DNA from: JADLHS01 sp964561105
GTDB taxonomy: Bacteria; Verrucomicrobiota; Verrucomicrobiia; Limisphaerales; JADLHS01
DNA length: 64,000 nucleotides
Assembly: GCA_964561105.1 (NCBI GenBank)
Contig: CAZLOH010000007.1
Coordinates: forward strand, 62,001-126,000
Reading direction: 5' to 3'
How positions within the stretch are numbered: the first letter of the stretch is position 1; the number at the start of each line of letters is the position of its first letter. This document shows positions 43,695 to 54,400 of this stretch, piece after piece. A program made the position numbers and the translations under genes. The notes beneath the pieces are model-generated. The model saw only the letters and a list, made by a program, of their open reading frames with translations. It had not been told where the DNA came from and ran no database searches.

Positions 43695-46583
43695 TCACTT
43701 GAAGGTTGAAGCCACAATGGGCGCGAAGCCAATGGACGTTTCGAGCCAGTTGCCGCAACTGCAACCACCGCCGCCTTCCGGCGACAACACCATTCCGTTG
43801 GCCGGCACCGTGCTGAGCCAGCAACTCGGGCGCAGGTTGTACCAACTGGTGACCGCGTCGGCGTTCATGTCCCACATGGCAATCCGCCCGCCTTCACCTC
43901 GGTAAATCAAAGCGTTCGACGTGGCGGCGTACGTCGCACAGCCGCCGTGGCGGCCGACGTCATCGGTCAGCCGCCTGCCCGTGGTCGCATCGTAACCGCA
44001 GGGCTCGAGGAAAATGGTGTTGCGGACCACCACCGGGTGCTGCATGTGGCCCCCGTGATTGTCGTGCGGCCAGTCGTGCGTTGCCGTCCATAAGCTTCTC
44101 CCGTCCGCGGCGCTGAAGCCGTAAAGGTGATACTTGCCGGCCGCCGATGATGCAAGGAATACCTTGTCACCCGTAGCGAGGAGGTAGAATACCACGATTC
44201 CGTCGGCGGTGTTGATCGGCTGTTCCCACAGCTTGGCGCCACTCTCAGCGTCCAACGCCACGAGGAATTGGTCATCCCAAAGTTTGGGCGAACCAATGCG
44301 GCTCGTGGCCAGGGCCTTCACCTCGGGGTTGCGACATTCGACGAAGAACATTTTGCCGTCGGCAATTCCGATGGTGGGATTGATCACGACTCCGTTCTGA
44401 TAACGCCATTTCAACTCACCCTTCCCAATCGTTCGGGCAAACAAATCGTCGCTGCAGATCTTCTCCGTGCCAGGCCCGGAGGTGCCATCGTACCAACTTT
44501 CCCGGCCCCAGAAATCAGTGTACACGGAACCGGTTTTAACGCTGCTGCCATAGACCAGATCGCCGGCCCGCGCCACGTAGCCCCACTCGTGCGAGTCGCG
44601 CCAGCTTGAGTCCGCCAGCGAAAACGTGTCGCGCAGTTCACCCGATCCGGCGGCGATCACCCAACAGCGATCCTTGATGGCCACAAACAGGTGACCGGGG
44701 TCGGCGCACCAGTTGCCCGCGTCGCGCGGCATGTTCACGCGCCGGAGCGCGGGGATTTCGAGCGACCACAGCATCGCGCCATTGTAGGAGTCGAGCGCGG
44801 CAATGCGGTTCAGCCCTTGATGAAACAATCGTCCATTGACGGCCAGCGGCGCAGGCATCCGTGGATTGCGATCAATGCCGAAATCCGCACCCGGGCGACC
44901 CAACCACTGCACCTGGAGCCGGTCGGTGCGGGTGGCGCCCTGCAGCCCTTCCCCGCTGTTGGCCGTGTTCCCGGCATCCCCATACTCCTGCGTCCAGGAA
45001 CCGGTGTCCGCCGGCGGCACGCGTTTGATCTGTGCCCAACCAGCCGCACCGGTCGTTACGAAATCGCCCGTGGCCTTGATTCCACTCAACCATTTGGTGA
45101 TGCGATCTTTGATTTCCGGTTGAGCGGTGGGACTGAACGGACCGAAACAGGCCACGCCGGTCGCTGGTTGCAGATGGGGGATCAAGCTGGCCGCCGTTCC
45201 GGGCAGTGTGCCAGCCGCCGGCGAATCCTCCGACACGATCAGGTTTGCAAACGACTGTGGGTACGGCAGCCGATCAAGCGAGTCAACATGGTGCAGCGTT
45301 ATACGCGAACCGTACACGCCGGCTTTGCTCAATGTTGATCGTGCGCGCGCGATTTGATCCGCATCGGTGTCCACGCCCACGATGGTGAGTTCGCTGCGCC
45401 TGGCCAGTTCGTACGCGAGTTGCCCTTCATTACAGTCGAGCACGAGGCAGTAACCCCGGGTGACGCCAGTGGTGGCAAGAATTTGCTCAGCCATCTGGTC
45501 ATACTGCCGACCAGCAGTCGCGTTTGCGTAGGGCTGGTTGGCGTCGGGGACGGGAACAACCGAATAATTCAGGGCGTTATCCAGCTCGAACGCCTCGGTG
45601 ACCTGGGATGCCGCTGGCGACGGACTCGTGCGAATTCGGTATTGGTAAAGCGCCTTTGGTTGAAGTCCGCGGATCGTCAACTGATGACTGGTCTTCGCGC
45701 CCGGATCCAGGACCTGCTGATCGAATTGTTCACTGATGCCAAATTCGAGAAGGCTCTCCGACGGCTCATCCGTTTCCCAGGCGACGACCGCCGAGTCGGG
45801 AGTCAGAAAGCGTGCATGGGGTGGCACTCGAAACACAAAGGGCTTGGGAGCCTGCGCGCTTTTGGTTGAGAATTCCGACTGAATTTCCTTCGCCTCCAGC
45901 GCCCGGCCATACACCGCGACCTCGTGAAGTCGGCCTTGCATCGGATAGAATTCGTCGTCATCCCGGTACGCACCGAGCGTGAGGAACGCTTTGGGCGGAT
46001 AGGCAATGTTTCCATGCTGTTCAGTCGAGGTGGCTTCAAGTTTCCCGTTCACGTACAGCTTCATGGTCTGGCCGTCGTACGTGCCCACGACCTGATACCA
46101 CTGGCCCTTCTGAAACGTGGACGCCGCCGTCAGATAGGTGAGCCGTCCGCTGGCCGCCAAGGCGAACCGGAAATGCGATTCGTCAAAACCGAGCAGCCAG
46201 CCTTTCTCGAAATCGCCATTGTCCTGGAAGCAACCGACCATCCCGCCCCAAGCCAGGCCGGCATCCAGCGACACCCAGGCTTCGACCGAAATTTGCTCGG
46301 TGGGAAACTCGCTCAGGTCAATGTTGGGAATATCAACGCTGTTCTTTTCGCCATCAAATTTCAGGGCGCTAAACGGACCTTCCGCAAGCTGAATCGGCCC
46401 TTGAATCGTGCCGGGGAGGTCCACGGCCCGGTTGATCAGCTTCGTTCCGTCAATGTGTCCGGCGTCGAACGTCCACCAGGCCAGCCGTTGTGCGGCAGCG
46501 GGACGGACCGCAGCCAGCCCAATGATCAAGGCCAACCCGATGAAACCGCGTGAACGATGGGGAATTTGCACGGTCGAGAGCAT
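43695..46583 (-). CDS. Secreted LamG-FN3-methyltransferase-like-PQQ protein (pair 2)
   Basis: A 962-residue paralogue of the 985-residue protein, from ATG 46583 with a signal peptide (GFIGLALIIGLAAVRPAAAQ). Order: LamG (about 31-255; TEQISVEAWVSLDAGLAWGG, TFQKGQWYQVVGTYDGQTMK), FN3-like (HARFLTPDSAVVAWETDEPS, LTIRGLQPKALYQYRIRTS), a methyltransferase-like fold (about 360-530) and a PQQ propeller ending GMVLSPEGGGGCSCGNWLET. Motif I is degraded: CLVLDCNEGQLAYELARR lacks the GxGxG of a SAM site, while the flanking TRGYCL and AYELARRSEL are kept. The later part aligns closely with the paralogue (NPRMPAPLAVNGRLFHQG, WSLEIPALRRVNMPRDAGNW). It is therefore probably not a methyltransferase. Confidence 0.87.
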   Translation of the reverse strand: MLSTVQIPHRSRGFIGLALIIGLAAVRPAAAQRLAWWTFDAGHIDGTKLINRAVDLPGTIQGPIQLAEGPFSALKFDGEKNSVDIPNIDLSEFPTEQISVEAWVSLDAGLAWGGMVGCFQDNGDFEKGWLLGFDESHFRFALAASGRLTYLTAASTFQKGQWYQVVGTYDGQTMKLYVNGKLEATSTEQHGNIAYPPKAFLTLGAYRDDDEFYPMQGRLHEVAVYGRALEAKEIQSEFSTKSAQAPKPFVFRVPPHARFLTPDSAVVAWETDEPSESLLEFGISEQFDQQVLDPGAKTSHQLTIRGLQPKALYQYRIRTSPSPAASQVTEAFELDNALNYSVVPVPDANQPYANATAGRQYDQMAEQILATTGVTRGYCLVLDCNEGQLAYELARRSELTIVGVDTDADQIARARSTLSKAGVYGSRITLHHVDSLDRLPYPQSFANLIVSEDSPAAGTLPGTAASLIPHLQPATGVACFGPFSPTAQPEIKDRITKWLSGIKATGDFVTTGAAGWAQIKRVPPADTGSWTQEYGDAGNTANSGEGLQGATRTDRLQVQWLGRPGADFGIDRNPRMPAPLAVNGRLFHQGLNRIAALDSYNGAMLWSLEIPALRRVNMPRDAGNWCADPGHLFVAIKDRCWVIAAGSGELRDTFSLADSSWRDSHEWGYVARAGDLVYGSSVKTGSVYTDFWGRESWYDGTSGPGTEKICSDDLFARTIGKGELKWRYQNGVVINPTIGIADGKMFFVECRNPEVKALATSRIGSPKLWDDQFLVALDAESGAKLWEQPINTADGIVVFYLLATGDKVFLASSAAGKYHLYGFSAADGRSLWTATHDWPHDNHGGHMQHPVVVRNTIFLEPCGYDATTGRRLTDDVGRHGGCATYAATSNALIYRGEGGRIAMWDMNADAVTSWYNLRPSCWLSTVPANGMVLSPEGGGGCSCGNWLETSIGFAPIVASTFK

Positions 46584-46679
46584 CAAACATCTGCGCAAAA
46601 ACCGCAAGCTCAGAGACTCAGTTGTTTTGGCAACGGAAGGTGACTTGTTGAATTGGCCGGGTTCGATTATTGGTAGCGC
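46584..46679. promoter_or_regulatory. Divergent promoter region between two secreted-protein genes
   Basis: Only 96 bases separate the divergent starts of the pair-2 large protein and the subtilisin-like protease, so promoters for both must lie here or inside the gene starts. I see no confident -35/-10 pair or operator. Confidence 0.4.
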
Positions 46680-48368
46680 GTGAAATTGCTGCGTGCTGTT
46701 GTCTTGCTGGCCGGTTTTGGTCTCGGGCTGACCTGCCTTTTGCAAAACAATCACGAATCCGGGCACGCGTCACCAGGGGCCACGGCACTTTCCAGCCCGT
46801 CGCACTGGACATTCACACAAACTTCACCTAGCGGTCCGGCTGGATCCACTCCGGATTTTTCTCGCGATGCACTCACTCCCAAAGGCCGGTTCGCACATTG
46901 CCGACTGGTCCCTGTCTCGGGAAATCCGCCGACGCTCTTGGCGTCGTTCACGACTGAGCTTGTGCGCTCGCGGACTCCGAGCGCCGACGCCATTCCAGGG
47001 CGGCGTGTGCCGCTAACCGCACCGCGGGAGATTTGGTCGGCCCCGGAGTTGCGCGCAGTTGCGGTGCCGCTGCCCGAGGCGGACACGCTCGCGCATCGGA
47101 ATCTCGAAAACGATAAACTGGCGTGCCTCGAACAGCCCAACGGGGAACGGAGTTTCTTCAACCCAGAGATGCTCCTGGTCAAATTCGTCGGCCAACCGCT
47201 CCTCTCCGTGGTGCGCGTGCCAGCGGGGCTGGAGTTGGAAGCGTTGGCCGCACTCAATGCCCGTGAGGATGTCGAGTTTGCGGAACCGGATATTTTACAG
47301 CGACGCTGTTTTCAACCTGACGATGTGCTGGCAACCAATCAATGGCCGCTTGAGAAGATCAACAGCTTTCAAGCCTGGGATTACGGCGTTGTTGCCAGTC
47401 CGGTGCGGGTGGCGATTGTGGATACGCCGTTTCAAATGAACCATCCGGACTTGGTCGCAAACACCGTGGCCGGCTGGGATGTCGTAGCGAATCAACCCGT
47501 GACCAACAGCGCGGGCATTGATCATTCGACGGTGGCCGCCGGACTGATTGCCGCGGGCTTGAACAACGGATTGGGCATCGCCGGCCTGGCCAATTGCAAG
47601 ATTCTGCCGATCAATACCACCGGCTTTGAGAGTGAACTCTGTAATGCCGTCTATTGGGCGGCCAGCAACGGGGTGCGCGTGGTCAGCATCAGTTGGACGG
47701 GCGCGGGCAGTGACGCACTGAATGCCGCAGGTCATTATTTCAAAACCGCTGCGCGCGGGATGATTGTCATGTCCGGCGAGAATGGGACCGGCGAAATGGC
47801 GATTCCCAATCAACCGGACATCTGGGTGGTGGCGATGACCGATGCCGCCGATAATCAGCGGTGCAAGTACGGCGTCGCGAATGATTTTGCCGCTCCCGGA
47901 TGGGCGGTCTATTCCACGCGGGCCGGCGGCGGTTACGGGTTTGCCACCGGCACGAGCTACGCGGCTCCGATTCTGGCGGGCGTGGTCGCCCGATTGTTGA
48001 CCATCAATCCGACGTTGTCGCCCGATGACGTCCAAAACATCCTCAGTAGCACGGCTCAGGATCTGGGTGATCCCGGCTGGGACCTGTGGTTCGGCGCCGG
48101 ACGGATTAATTTTGGCGCGGCGGCGGCGCTGGCACACTCTCGCCGGCCACGGCTTGCCATTTTGAGTTCCACGAACCAGCAACTGGTGATCGCAACCGGA
48201 GTCGAACCGGGAATCGCCTGTCAGCTTTGGCGGAGTCCGGCCACGAATCAGTTCGCGTGGGCCTGGGTCGCTGATCCGCAGATTTCAACCAACGCGGACC
48301 AACTCATCTTCACAGTGCCGATGTCTTCAAATGGCGGTGAATTCTATCGGGTTTCGGTCGGACAGTAA
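46680..48368 (+). CDS. Secreted subtilisin-family (S8) serine protease
   Basis: A 562-residue protein from GTG 46680 with a signal segment (LLRAVVLLAGFGLGLTCLL). About 200 residues of propeptide-like sequence (LLVKFVGQPLLSVVRVPAGL, ALNAREDVEFAEPDILQRR, the inhibitor I9 pattern) precede the protease: catalytic Asp in VRVAIVDTPFQMNHPDL, His in GIDHSTVAAGLIAAG, oxyanion Asn in MSGENGTGEM, and Ser in GFATGTSYAAPILAGVVARL. The His motif (DHSTVAAG) departs from the usual GHGTHVAG but keeps the His. The C-terminal ~75 residues end in GGEFYRVSVGQ, a tail also seen in two other proteins here. It lies 96 bases before the giant protein and may share its transcription; whether it cleaves that protein is unknown. 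Confidence 0.9.
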   Translation: MKLLRAVVLLAGFGLGLTCLLQNNHESGHASPGATALSSPSHWTFTQTSPSGPAGSTPDFSRDALTPKGRFAHCRLVPVSGNPPTLLASFTTELVRSRTPSADAIPGRRVPLTAPREIWSAPELRAVAVPLPEADTLAHRNLENDKLACLEQPNGERSFFNPEMLLVKFVGQPLLSVVRVPAGLELEALAALNAREDVEFAEPDILQRRCFQPDDVLATNQWPLEKINSFQAWDYGVVASPVRVAIVDTPFQMNHPDLVANTVAGWDVVANQPVTNSAGIDHSTVAAGLIAAGLNNGLGIAGLANCKILPINTTGFESELCNAVYWAASNGVRVVSISWTGAGSDALNAAGHYFKTAARGMIVMSGENGTGEMAIPNQPDIWVVAMTDAADNQRCKYGVANDFAAPGWAVYSTRAGGGYGFATGTSYAAPILAGVVARLLTINPTLSPDDVQNILSSTAQDLGDPGWDLWFGAGRINFGAAAALAHSRRPRLAILSSTNQQLVIATGVEPGIACQLWRSPATNQFAWAWVADPQISTNADQLIFTVPMSSNGGEFYRVSVGQ

Positions 48369-48464
48369 GCTTGTAAAACTTCATCCGAATTTTTACTTGT
48401 TGATTCAAGAGGGGTGTGGGAACAATGCCTCTGCAGTTCAGAACCTCCGACAAAGCAGACCCTT

Positions 48465-51400
48465 ATGCGAAAAAGTAGTTTTGTCGCTCGACCGATTGTG
48501 TCCGCGACTTCGAGCTTGATGATGGCCATTGCTGCTTTGCTGGCAATGCCCACACAGGACGCGAGTGCAGCCTGCACCCCGCTGCCGCCGGGAGCCATCG
48601 GCTGGTGGTCGGGAGAGGGTAACGCCAATGACGTGCTCGGTCTCAACAACGGGACCAATGTCCTTGGAGTTGGATTCGCTGCGGGGGAAGTTGGGCAGGC
48701 ATTTGTTTTCAACGGGACCAATAACTACATCCAGATTCCTGACTCGTCGGCGTTAAGCCCCCATGTCGGCAGCGTTGGCGAATTGACCATTGAAGCCTGG
48801 ATATTCCTGCCGCGCTTACCGCAATTTGACGCCGTAACTGGACAGGCCAATCGTTCCATTGTGGTCAAAGGCAGTCCTGGGCAGTGGGAGTATGGATTGT
48901 TCATGAACACAAATGGCGTTCCAACATTCAATGTCTGGCAGGCCAATGGTAATGTGTACTCAAGTGCAACTGGCATCAGCATCACCACCAACGTCTGGCA
49001 TCACCTGGCGGGCGTCTTGAACAAAGGGCAATACGTTCGTTTGTATGTGGATGGCCAGTTGGTGAGTGAAGCAACCAGCTTTTCCGGGAACACTTCGGAT
49101 GGGACCTCCCCGCTCTTCATCGGCCGGCGCGGTGATGGCCAGAACCTCGACGGCATGGTGGACGAAGTGACGGTTTATGGTCGTGATTTGAGCAGTGCGG
49201 AAATCGCCGGGATATTTGCCGCGGGTGCCTCCGGCAAGTGTGTCACGGTGGCGGGCGCGGCGGTGCCGTATCAAACGGATTTTGAGAACGGCATCGGACC
49301 CGAATGGATGCAGCCCACAACCGACAACAGCGAATCCATTGTCTTCACCCGCTTCAGCGGCCAGTTTGACAACGGCGGGCAAATGCTGACGTTGACGAAC
49401 CTCGTGCCCGGTCAGAGTTACACCCTTGGTTTTGATTTCTACGCGTTGGATTCGTGGGACGGCGGCAGCAGCGACTACTTGAACGTGGCGGTCAATGGCA
49501 GCCAACTGTTTCACTACACCTTCGCGAATTACAACGTCACGCAGACCTATCCCGGATCACCTGATGAAGGCAGCGCCAATTACGGATTCAACCAAGGCTA
49601 CGCGGATGCCGTCTATCGGAACATTGAAGTGACTTTCACTGCCACTAATGCCATTACTCAGATTGGTTTCGCCGGCCAAAACCTTGAGGGCATTGGTAAC
49701 GAGTCCTGGGGCGTGGACAATGTTAGTGTCCGACTCAGTTCGGAGCTGACGAACACGTTTGTGCGCTCAACCACCCTGCCGCCAAATGGCACGACCAATT
49801 CGCAACCAATCGAGACGTTTACGATTTCCGCGAACTGGCCGCTGGCCGCCGCGTCAACCAACGCCGGCAATTTTTCGCTCCGTTCGCCCGGTGGCGATGG
49901 GACCTTCGGCAGCGGAGATGATGTCATTGTCCCGCTGACCATCTCATCCCCCGGCACCGGTGGGCGCTCCATTGCGTTTGCATTGAACAATCCACCCCTG
50001 CAACCGGGACGCTACCAATTTCAGGCCAGCGGACTGCAAGGAACGAATGCCAGTTCCGTGCCGACCTTCACCCGCGAGTTTTACATTGTTGCCCCGATTG
50101 CCACCGCCATCGAGGGAGCGGGCAATACCGCCATTGCGACTTCAACGGCTTTGCCGCTGACCGAGTCGCCCGCCAGCAGCGGTTTCTTCTCCGCGTTTGC
50201 CACGGGCACTTTTTCCGCAGCCAGCGATGTTGATTACTGGCGTTTCGACGCCGAAGCGGGTGATGTGGTCACCGTGCGTCTGGAGGCGGAATCACAGGGT
50301 ATTTACTCGCACATCCGGATTCGCAACTCCGCGGACGCGGATCTTTCCGGCGCGACGGCTGATGCGAACAACACCGTGGAGTTGCAGAACTACACCATCA
50401 ACACACCCGGCACTTATTACGTGCGGGTGTGGAACGACAACTATCGCGCTCGTTACGGCCTGCGCCTGACCATTTCCCGCCCGCCCTCGGGACCGCAAAC
50501 GGAATCCGAGGTCAATGACACACAAATCGCCGCCGACCCGCTGGCTCTGGCCTTCAGCCTTGGTCTGGCGCAGGCGCGGATGGCGGGGGCGCTGCCGACG
50601 ACGGATGCTGCGGGTGATTATTACCGCTTGGGGACGTTGAACCCGGGCAATGCCATCAATGTCACCGCGCTCTACCCGAGCGGCGCAACTCTGACCGCCA
50701 GCCAAACCCTGCTTACCATTCAGTCGGAAGGTAATTCGGTGGCCCTCGTCACCAATACCACCGGGAATCTAAATTTCACCGTCGGCGCGAGCGGCGTTCA
50801 CTACCTGCGGATCGAGTCCACCAACCGCTCCTTGCGGGCGCAGTATTTGTTGAACGTCTCGATCAGCGATGGCGTGCCACCATTGATCACCGCCACGAGT
50901 TTCCCGACGGAGGGCGGGAGCACGAACGGCATCATTGACCGGTTCTCCCTGCAGTTCTCCGAAGATCTCTTTTCGCAATCAGTCAGCAACGTCGCCAGCT
51001 ACGATCTGCGCGCGGCGGGGCTGGATGGCAATTTCGGCACACCGGATGACTCGGTTTATTCCGTGGTGACCACCGGTTACGCGAATGGGCTGACGGCGGG
51101 CTACACCATTGCGGACGGGCCGCTGCAGCCCGGGAGCTATCGTTTCACCGCCACCACGACGCTCACCGATCGCGCCGGCAACCACATGGCGTCGGCATTT
51201 GTGCGCAACTTCATCGTCACCAGCCTGCCTGGGATCATGTTGGAGACTCGCAACAATGATGTTCCCGGCCTGGCCACGCCGCTCAGCCTGTCGCCCGGCA
51301 CGAATGGAGATGGCACGCTCAGTTGGGTCCAGAACCTCGGCACCGCGAACAACCCCCGATTCGTGGCCACCGGGAATTTCAACTCCGACACCAACCTTGA

Positions 51401-54400
51401 TTTGGTGGTGGCCAATTGGAGCGCGGGTAACGTGACGGTCTTCACGAACACCGGCAACGGTCTTTTCCAGACGGCGACCAGCATCGCCACCGGCGCGAAT
51501 CCCGTCGCCATCGGCGTGGCGGATTTCAACGGGGACAACGTGGATGATGTCGCCGTGGTCAACTACAATGCCAATACGGTTTCCATTCTGCTCGGCAGCG
51601 GGAATGGCTTGTTTACGTTGCTGGGGAACCTCACCGGATTTTCCAACCCTAATTCCGTGGTCGCGGGCGACGTGAACAACGACGGCAAGCGCGACTTGGT
51701 GGTGCCAAACTATGGTGCGGGGAACGTGCAGGTGCGGCTGGGGAATGGCGACGGCACCTTCCAGTCCGCGGTCGCCTACACCACCGGCTCGGGCGCCATC
51801 GCCGTGGCGCTGGGTGATCTGACTGGCGATGGCAAACCCGACTTGGCCGTGGCCAACTACAACAGTTCAACGGTCAGCCTGCTCACGAATTCAGGTACGG
51901 GCACGTTCGCCAACGCAGCCAACCTTTCCGTCGGACCAAACCCGCGCTACGTGGCCATCGGCGACGTGACCGGCGAGGGCACGCCGGATTTGACGGTGCT
52001 CCAGTCGGGCGACAACTCGCTGGCGGTGCTGGCCGGCAATGGCGACGGGACGTTCCAGGCGCGCCGCAGCTATCTCAACGGCAGCACGGATGCCTACCAA
52101 TTTCAACTGGCCGACCTCAACGGCGATGGTCGCCAGGACATCGTGATTGCCGGCTACGGTAACAACCAGTTACCAGTACTGCTGAACAACGGCGCGGGCA
52201 TCTTCACCAACCTCTACGGGTATGCCGTCGGCCAGAATCCGGTCGGGGTGACGGTTGGCGATTTCAACCAGGACGGTCGGCTGGATGCCGCCTTTGCGCA
52301 CTACTACGGGAACTATGTTTCGGTGTGGTATGGGAACACAGCGAACTTGCTGAGCGTGAATCCGGCAGGCAGTGGATTGCGCACGGTGACCGCGCGCGGC
52401 ATCCGCTCCTCCAGCAGCGACGTGGATTATTTCCAATTCACCGGCAACGCGGGCGATCAAGCCATCCTGGCGGTGGATACCATCGGGAATCCAAGTGCCA
52501 GCGGTTTGCGTTACTGGCTGGAGTACTGGGATGGCAACGACCTGACGTGGTTCGACGCCACCTACAACGGTTGGGGACAGAGCGCGGTGGTGACTCTGCC
52601 AAAAACGGGAACTTACTTTGTCCGCGTGGCCAGCGCCTATTACGACTATCAAGGCGAGTACCGCATTCGGGTGACCCTGGCCGCGCCACCCATCCGGTTG
52701 GAATCGGAAGGCAACGATACCATCGCCAGCGCCAACCTGCCCGCGTGGGTGCGCTCCGGCAATCAACTTCAAGCCACCAACGCGGGTTACCTGAGTGTGG
52801 GCGACGGCGGAGATTACTATCAACTCGGCCACCTTTCGGGCGGCAACGCCGTCACTTTCACGGTGCGCGCGCCCTCCAGCAGCGGTCTGGCGGGAATCCT
52901 CAGCGTTTACAACGCCGCCGGTGCGTTGATGACAAACAGCCCCGCCGGCGCCACGAATTTTACCTTCATGGTTCCGACCGGACAGGACGGACTTTACTAC
53001 GCCTCCCTGACGGCGGGAGCGGGCGGTTTCACCGCGCAGTCTGCTGCCGCGCTCCGACTTTCCGGCGGCAGCGACTACGTTACCCTCGGCGGAAACTGGT
53101 TTTCCAATCAAGTGTTCACCCTCTCCCTGTGGGTCAACCCCGCCGCCTCCCAAAACCAATATGCCGACCTCATAGACAATAACCACCAGGCGGCGATCAA
53201 TTGGGTGGTTGAACAAAACAACACCACCGCGAACCAATACATCTGGGGAGCGGCGGATGGTTCGAGCGGAATTACTTTCAATCTCACGCCCAACACCTGG
53301 CAGCAACTCACCATCACGCGCGACGCCACCAACATCAACCGGGTTTACCTCAACGGCGTGCTGGTCGGCACCAGCGCCGGGAGCGGCCAGATCAATTACA
53401 ACGGTAATCAATCACTGAACCTCGGCCGTTGGGGAGCCGGCGGACGGACGTGGAACGGGATGATCAGCGACCTGCGCATGTGGGATCACGCCCTCACCGG
53501 CGGCGAGGTTGCCGCGAGCATGGCGGGAATACTCACCGGCAATGAACCGGGCCTGCTCGGTTACTGGCCGCTCAACGAAGGCTTCGGCGCCAGCTCGTCC
53601 GATCTAAGCCCGGCCAATCACCCGGCCATCCTGGTCAACAACGCGGGCTGGTCGCAGCTCGGACCGACGAACAGCATGCCGCCCGGCCTGCGCGCCGAAT
53701 ACCTTCTCAGTTTTGATGCCTCCAACTCGGTTCCGCCACAGATCACGGGCGACACCCTGCCGGACGATGGCGCCATCAGCACAAACATGATCAGCGCGTT
53801 CACCGTGAACTTTAACGAGTTCATGGACCCCGCCTTTGCGAAACTCGCTCGCGCTGTTTACAAGTTTGGTGGCCACACCTATCTCCTCACCGACACGGCG
53901 CTTTCCTGGGCGGATGCGGAAGCCGCGGCGGTGACCCTGGGCGGACACCTGGCCTCCATCACCAATTCGGCGGAGAACCTCTGGCTGGCGCAAACCTTCG
54001 ACGGCGCCGGCGATTTGTGGATTGGACTCAATCAACTGCTCGGCCGGGAATATCCCGCCTGGACCAGCGGCGACCCTTATCAGTACAGCAATTGGAGCGG
54101 CGGCGAACCGAATAACAGCAGCGGTTACGAATACGCGGTCCGGTTCTCCGATGGCGGCAATGGCACCTGGTATGACGCTGCCGCCGGAGGCGCGGTGCGG
54201 GGTATCATTGAAGTGCCCTCCGCCAACGATGCCGACGGCGACGGCTTGGTGGACAGTTTAGACCCGTATCCGAACGATGCCGTCAACGCCTTTGATCTCC
54301 GGGCCGCCGGGTCGGATGGCCAGTTCGATACCGGAGACGACGTCATTTATCGCGTAACAACGACCGGCTACACCAGCGGACTTTCGGCCGGATTTGCCAT

